Of a DNA stretch of 64,000 bases, positions 60,139 through 64,000 are shown one piece after another. Each line of letters starts with the position of its first letter. The stretch's first letter is position 1. A model generated the notes under the pieces. That model did no database searches. It was given only the letters and a program-made list of their open reading frames with translations, and was not told where the DNA came from. Both the position numbers and the translations under genes were made by a program. Source of the stretch: Eubacterium sp. (GTDB taxonomy: Bacteria; Bacillota; Clostridia; Peptostreptococcales; Anaerovoracaceae); assembly GCA_021769965.1 (NCBI GenBank), contig JAETRU010000011.1, positions 1 to 64,000 of the forward strand, in the 5' to 3' direction.

Positions 60139-62163
60139 CTAAAGTTCCGTGGTGCGTGCTGTCACTCTGGTGCCTAAGAACAGCCTGTTTCCCTCTCCGG
60201 TCAGATCATAGTGGTCCTCCAGAACCTCTACCTCTGTCTTCAGACTGCGTCTGGCTCCCTGTTCGCGCGCCTTCCGGCAGGCTCTCTCCTCTGCCAGCTC
60301 CTTAGCTGCCTTTAGAGCGTCGCTATAATAGTCATAGTACAAAGGCGTGCTGCCACCCATGACCTTAAAGCTTCCTGTCTCGTCCTCACTGCTGCCGGAT
60401 GTATCCGCGCAGGGTTCTATCCTGACCACGTACTCACTGTTGACACTGCCTGCTGCCGCGCCGATGGCGTTGGCGACCATGGCAAAAGCCGGAACATCTA
60501 CATCCGCGTGGAGCAGCCCGGCCACGTCACCTACGAAAATGCCCGACGGAGCGCCGATACCGATCACGCTCATCTTCGCTCTGAAATCCGGTTCCGCGAA
60601 AGAAAAGCCTTTGCCCCTCCGTCCCTGGAAGATACGCGTCGCAAGCTTTTCCAGAACCGCAATGTCCTCCTGCGGCAATGCTCCTCCTGTTTCGTACTGC
60701 ATCAGAATTCTTATCAAATTGTTATATAACCGGGTTTTGGCCAGGTCATAGATCTCACCGCAGATACTGTCGCAGCTGTGTTTCGTTACCCTGCTCAGAT
60801 ATTCAAGGCCCAGTCTGGAAGCGCGGACGTCATATTCCGTATAATCCCCCAGAGCATGCATTACATCTGTCGGCGTAATACCGCACCGAAGGAGGATCCC
60901 CTCATTTTCCAGCCGTTCAGTCCGCAGAATATACGGGCTGACGCCGACGGCGCCGGCCGCGTCCTCATAGATCAGAGGGCCGCCTGCCAGTGCGTGGATC
61001 AGCTTTCGTTCACTTTCCGTGTACTTTTCCTTTTGTCTCGCGGTCTCAGGCACGGCCGCAAGCATGAAAAACTGATATGCCGGATAACTGAATTTACCGG
61101 CAGAGGAAACCAGTTCTTCCAGCCTTTCTGTTATCTGCGGATACCGGGAAGCCGCCATGCAGAGGGGGATCACTCTGCGCTTTTCCAGAAAGAGCCCGCT
61201 GTCGTCATATCCGACAGCCGTATCTCCGCCCAGCGCAAAGGTATCTATGGTAACCCCTTTGACCATGGTCTTCCAGCCGCCGATGGTGATTCCCGACTGA
61301 TTGGTCACCGGGACTCCGTCCTTCACCATGGCAACATCACTGGTAGTTCCTCCCATATCTACGATCAGAGCATCCTTCTTCGCTGACAGTTCCAGCGCGC
61401 CGATGATACTGGCCGCAGGGCCGCACAGCAGGGTCTCCACCGGACGCTTTACCGCGTAATCCCGATCCATAATGCTTCCGTCACTTTTTACGATCTGCAC
61501 CGGCAGATCGATCCCCATCTCGTCTAAAGACCGGTCGATAGAATCAAAAAACTCTTCCATTACCGGCATCAGCCTTGCGTTGAGCAGGGCCGTGGCGCCT
61601 CTCTTCTGCACATTGATCTCCTGATAGAGATCATAGCCCCTGACGCATGGGATGCCGAGTTCCTCTCTGACGATAGATTCCGCCTCTTTCTCATATGCGC
61701 CGTCGTTGTACTTGGCGTTGATCTGTACCAGGGCCACGCTGTCATAGACAGCAAAAGTTTCTTTTACGTCCCGGCGGAACGCGTCCCAGTCCGGCCGCTG
61801 ATCCTCCTCTTTTTCTCTGGCCGCGTCCCCGTCAAGAAAATAGATCTCTGAGACCTGCGGCAGACCGTATTCACCTTCCATTCTCGTAACAACAGCCGGT
61901 TTTACTCCAATAAAAACCAGCTTGGCGCGTCCTCCTTTTCCTTCCACGCAGGCGTTGGTCGCCAGAGTCGTGGAAAGAGATATGGAATCAGCCGCCTTTA
62001 CACTGTCTGCGTCCAGCGCGGTCAGCGCCTTGAGAATCCCTGTCTTCAGATCCTCTTTTGTGGTCAGAGTCTTTCCCCAGGATAAAACTTTACGCGTCTT
62101 TGTATCATAAACTACAGCGTCAGTGCAAGTACCGCCCGTATCAATACCTATTGTAATCATCAT
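60139..62163 (-). CDS. Hydantoinase/oxoprolinase family ATPase-fold protein
   Basis: The 674-residue protein belongs to the hydantoinase A/oxoprolinase group: an actin-like N-terminal fold with IGIDTGGTCTDAVV, the HyuA signature VDMGGTTSDVAM near the middle, and a long C-terminal half. It is a single gene, without the HyuB subunit usually beside it, and shows substrate-domain sequence different from classical 5-oxoprolinases. The physiological substrate is unknown. It converges with rqcH. Confidence 0.88.
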   Translation of the reverse strand: MMITIGIDTGGTCTDAVVYDTKTRKVLSWGKTLTTKEDLKTGILKALTALDADSVKAADSISLSTTLATNACVEGKGGRAKLVFIGVKPAVVTRMEGEYGLPQVSEIYFLDGDAAREKEEDQRPDWDAFRRDVKETFAVYDSVALVQINAKYNDGAYEKEAESIVREELGIPCVRGYDLYQEINVQKRGATALLNARLMPVMEEFFDSIDRSLDEMGIDLPVQIVKSDGSIMDRDYAVKRPVETLLCGPAASIIGALELSAKKDALIVDMGGTTSDVAMVKDGVPVTNQSGITIGGWKTMVKGVTIDTFALGGDTAVGYDDSGLFLEKRRVIPLCMAASRYPQITERLEELVSSAGKFSYPAYQFFMLAAVPETARQKEKYTESERKLIHALAGGPLIYEDAAGAVGVSPYILRTERLENEGILLRCGITPTDVMHALGDYTEYDVRASRLGLEYLSRVTKHSCDSICGEIYDLAKTRLYNNLIRILMQYETGGALPQEDIAVLEKLATRIFQGRRGKGFSFAEPDFRAKMSVIGIGAPSGIFVGDVAGLLHADVDVPAFAMVANAIGAAAGSVNSEYVVRIEPCADTSGSSEDETGSFKVMGGSTPLYYDYYSDALKAAKELAEERACRKAREQGARRSLKTEVEVLEDHYDLTGEGNRLFLGTRVTARTTEL

Positions 62164-62234
62164 TTTCTCCTTTCAGAGCCGACGTCAAATTATTTCTGCT
62201 GTCAGTGTACATGAGAAAGATTTGAAATGCTATA

Positions 62235-62275
62235 ATAAAAATCCTAAAAACCAAGACGATTTTTAGGATTTTCTA
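62235..62275. terminator. Terminator after the relQ-like gene
   Basis: AATCCTAAAAA pairs with TTTTTAGGATT around a 9-base loop with T runs on both sides; it works in both directions but serves the minus-strand relQ-like gene. Confidence 0.85.
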
Positions 62276-62283
62276 TTCTGATT

Positions 62284-62964
62284 CTATTGATCCTGATCCT
62301 GTGTTCTGCCGATCTTTTCCCGGATCTTCATCATCTTCATATCTGTTCCGGCGATCACATCGGCGCACGCTTTTAATTCCTCCATGATCTCATCAGCATT
62401 GCTGATATCCTGCTTGTATTTCATCTGATGTTCCAGACTTGCCCAGAAATCCATGGCTACAGTTCGGATCTGGACCTCCACCCGCATCGGCCGCTTCTCG
62501 CTGGAAAAAAACACCGGCACTTCCACGATCATGTGATAGCTGCGATAGCCGTTCGGCTTTGGATTCTTTATGTAGTCCTTGATCTGGATCAGTGTCACAT
62601 CGTCCTGGTCTACAAGCATCTTAGCCACTTTATAAATATCATCCACAAAAGAGCAGATGACCCGGATCCCGGCCACATCGTTGAGATTGTCCTCAATAGA
62701 CTGCAGCGATATAGGGAACCCCTGCCTCTGCAGCTTCTCCAGAATACTCATAGGCTTCTTCCGTCTGGACTTAATAGAGGAGATCGGGCTGTGTCCATAA
62801 AGAGCCAGTTCATCGTTCAGTATCTCCAGCTTGGTCCTGACCTCACGGATCGCAGAATTATACCGCATCATCAATATATCGAAGTTTTCCAGCAGCTCTT
62901 TTGCCGCGTCTGAATTCTCCGGCAGAAAAGCGCTCATCAGTTCATTCAGTTTCTCATCCTTCAT
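62284..62964 (-). CDS. Small alarmone synthetase, RelQ-like
   Basis: The 226-residue protein has a RelA/SpoT-type synthetase domain without a hydrolase domain. Typical segments are RRKKPMSILEKLQRQGF, DVAGIRVICSFVDDIY, NGYRSYHMIVEVPVF and VEVQIRTVAMDFWASLEHQ, with the catalytic EQ-type loop (QIRT, E in SLEHQ). Such small alarmone synthetases make ppGpp, pppGpp or pGpp. It lies about 12 bases after the alpha/beta hydrolase gene and may be co-transcribed with it. Confidence 0.92.
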   Translation of the reverse strand: MKDEKLNELMSAFLPENSDAAKELLENFDILMMRYNSAIREVRTKLEILNDELALYGHSPISSIKSRRKKPMSILEKLQRQGFPISLQSIEDNLNDVAGIRVICSFVDDIYKVAKMLVDQDDVTLIQIKDYIKNPKPNGYRSYHMIVEVPVFFSSEKRPMRVEVQIRTVAMDFWASLEHQMKYKQDISNADEIMEELKACADVIAGTDMKMMKIREKIGRTQDQDQ

Positions 62965-62976
62965 CTCTCTTCCCCC

Positions 62977-63825
62977 TTATTCTGTAATGAACGCTGCAAT
63001 GGCTTCAATGACCGCCTCCCCCGTTGCCTGCGCGCCGCCGTTATGTATCTCATGATAATATCCGGGCCACTCTATATAGGTAAACCATGGCGCGTCCCTG
63101 TATCTTTCTGCTACCCGCCGGCTTCCCTCCACACTGCAGATCTTGTCCTGATCGCCGTGCATCAGAAGAAACGGCTTGCCGTCAGCCCGGTGGTTATCTT
63201 CGTTTGTCCCGTCAAAGAGACTTCCCCCGATATCAAAGCACTGTGCCGCGCAGCGCAGAGATATATGGCAGTGGACCAGCGGATCCTCCGAATAAGGACG
63301 CACGTAGTCCAGATTGCCCAGATCCTTTTCCGGAAACTTCTGGCTTATCGTCACCTTTGGAAAAACTTTTGCCGCCGCTTTCACCACATGGTAGAGAGGC
63401 TTTGATACGTCTCTGACCAGTTTGACCCATGGAGCGCTGACGATATATTTATCCGGCACATCGTTCAGGCCGCCTCTGGCGCGGTAGTCCAGACAGATAT
63501 TTCCGCCCATGCTGTGTCCGTACAGAGTCAGCGGCAGTCCCGGATACAGATCTTTCGCGTACTCGATCAAAGCGTCCACATCCGCCAGGACCTCCTCTCT
63601 GGGAGCTGTATCGCCCCGTACACCCTTTGAAATACCATGTCCCCGCAGATCCATAGATACGACGGCAATATCATGCTCCGCCAGCATATCCGCCATCCTC
63701 CTGTAGCGTCCCGCATGTTCACCGATGCCGTGGATCAGACACATCACGTACCGGGCGTTTTCACACGGATAATGGTAGCCTGCTACGGCCCGATCCCTCT
63801 TTTCAAAACTAAAATTCTCGTACAT
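62977..63825 (-). CDS. Alpha/beta hydrolase (monoacylglycerol lipase/lysophospholipase-like)
   Basis: The 282-residue protein has the serine hydrolase fold: HGIGEHAGRY (oxyanion region), SMDLRGHGISKG, the nucleophile elbow YGHSMGGNI with the catalytic Ser, and LLMHGDQDKICSVEGSRR and a final WPGYYHEIHN with the Asp and His. It resembles bacterial monoglyceride lipases/lysophospholipases. No signal peptide, so a cytoplasmic or membrane-near role. GGAGAAGG precedes the ATG at 63825; an ATG at 63852 lacks one. Confidence 0.92.
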   Translation of the reverse strand: MYENFSFEKRDRAVAGYHYPCENARYVMCLIHGIGEHAGRYRRMADMLAEHDIAVVSMDLRGHGISKGVRGDTAPREEVLADVDALIEYAKDLYPGLPLTLYGHSMGGNICLDYRARGGLNDVPDKYIVSAPWVKLVRDVSKPLYHVVKAAAKVFPKVTISQKFPEKDLGNLDYVRPYSEDPLVHCHISLRCAAQCFDIGGSLFDGTNEDNHRADGKPFLLMHGDQDKICSVEGSRRVAERYRDAPWFTYIEWPGYYHEIHNGGAQATGEAVIEAIAAFITE

Positions 63826-63916
63826 CTTTCCTTCTCCTTTTTCATCCGGCAAAAACTGCCAATTTACAAAAAAGCCCTAAAAAGCTACAAAAAAATACTA
63901 AAAATCGACATCCCTA

Positions 63917-64000
63917 TTGACTTTCCGGTTTCCCATGGTCTACAGTATCCATACAAATAAGAGACTGAAGCAAATCCAGTTCAGGAGGTTGATCCGCTAT
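63917..64000 (+). promoter_or_regulatory. Promoter and ribosome binding site of a gene cut off by the window edge
   Basis: TTGACT (63917-63922), an 18-base spacer and TACAGT (63941-63946) resemble a plus-strand promoter, and AGGAGG (63983-63988) is followed by 12 bases ending in AT. A start codon probably lies at or just after position 63999, so a plus-strand gene begins at the right edge. Confidence 0.5.

Noticed and set aside
1-64000. CRISPR array, prophage, intact insertion sequence or known riboswitch
   Set aside because: No regularly spaced repeats with unique spacers, no transposase or phage structural genes, and no riboswitch core that I could recognise upstream of hom, purC, hpt or deoC.

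Overview
This looks like a chromosomal segment of a Gram-positive anaerobe of the class Clostridia, most likely Lachnospiraceae or a close relative. The evidence is the gene content: DUF5688 proteins, a Tad-like pilus cluster of the clostridial type, a DUF134-NifX protein, two aldo/keto reductases with ferredoxin tails, PduL, GlpP, a LexA box of the GAAC-N4-GTTC type, and strong AGGAGG ribosome binding sites. Base composition is balanced overall, with AT-richer patches at 1-2.6 kb and 13.5-14.6 kb. Most genes lie on the minus strand. No rRNA operon, CRISPR array, intact insertion sequence or prophage was found.

Layout. 0.1-3 kb: an ECF sigma factor with a membrane partner, then a low-quality patch holding a DUF5688 gene and coding remnants, possibly an old mobile-element scar. 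3-13 kb: an SOS-controlled Y-family polymerase, an MBL hydrolase, sfsA, lgt, ychF, a LysR regulator, a candidate small RNA, purC, a hotdog thioesterase, mscL, a YeiH exporter and a B3/B4 protein. 13.5-18 kb: an orphan DUF1016 nuclease, a PucR regulator, an aminotransferase, and a DUF134-NifX fusion with a palindromic operator over its promoter. 18-24 kb: a compact Tad-like pilus operon (cpaB, tadZ, cpaF, tadB, tadC, four tiny or small pilin-like proteins) ending in a second DUF5688 gene. 24-34 kb: EamA transporter, homoserine dehydrogenase, uridine kinase, beta-CASP nuclease, GlpP, PHP phosphoesterase, DJ-1 protein, PduL, hpt and small membrane proteins. 34-41 kb: the protein quality-control block tig-clpP-clpX-lon-engB, with a CYTH protein upstream. 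41-47.5 kb: dapB, an NhaC antiporter, deoC, tRNA-Pro(CGG), a degenerate J-domain membrane protein, a zinc-ribbon XRE regulator and a GNAT enzyme. 47.5-52.5 kb: repeats, then a redox cluster (CMD-cupin fusion and two aldo/keto reductases) opposite a LysR gene. 52.5-58 kb: an XRE regulator, tsf-rpsB, a LytTR regulator, and rpoZ-gmk-yicC. 58-64 kb: rqcH (NFACT), a hydantoinase/oxoprolinase ATPase, a RelQ-type (p)ppGpp synthetase, an alpha/beta hydrolase, and the ribosome binding site of a gene cut off by the right edge.

The most interesting non-housekeeping signals are in intergenic DNA and the pilus region: a candidate ~115-nt RNA with promoter, four hairpins, an exposed CCUCCU and a terminator (9.4-9.5 kb); a regular 62-nt repeat present as an inverted pair (47.6-47.85 kb); a duplicated promoter plus nested palindromes upstream of rqcH (57.8-58.4 kb); the DUF134-NifX operator with an internal translation start; and the Tad-like operon with consecutive small pilins and a DUF5688 gene. 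All functions are inferred by reading the sequence; no database search was run.
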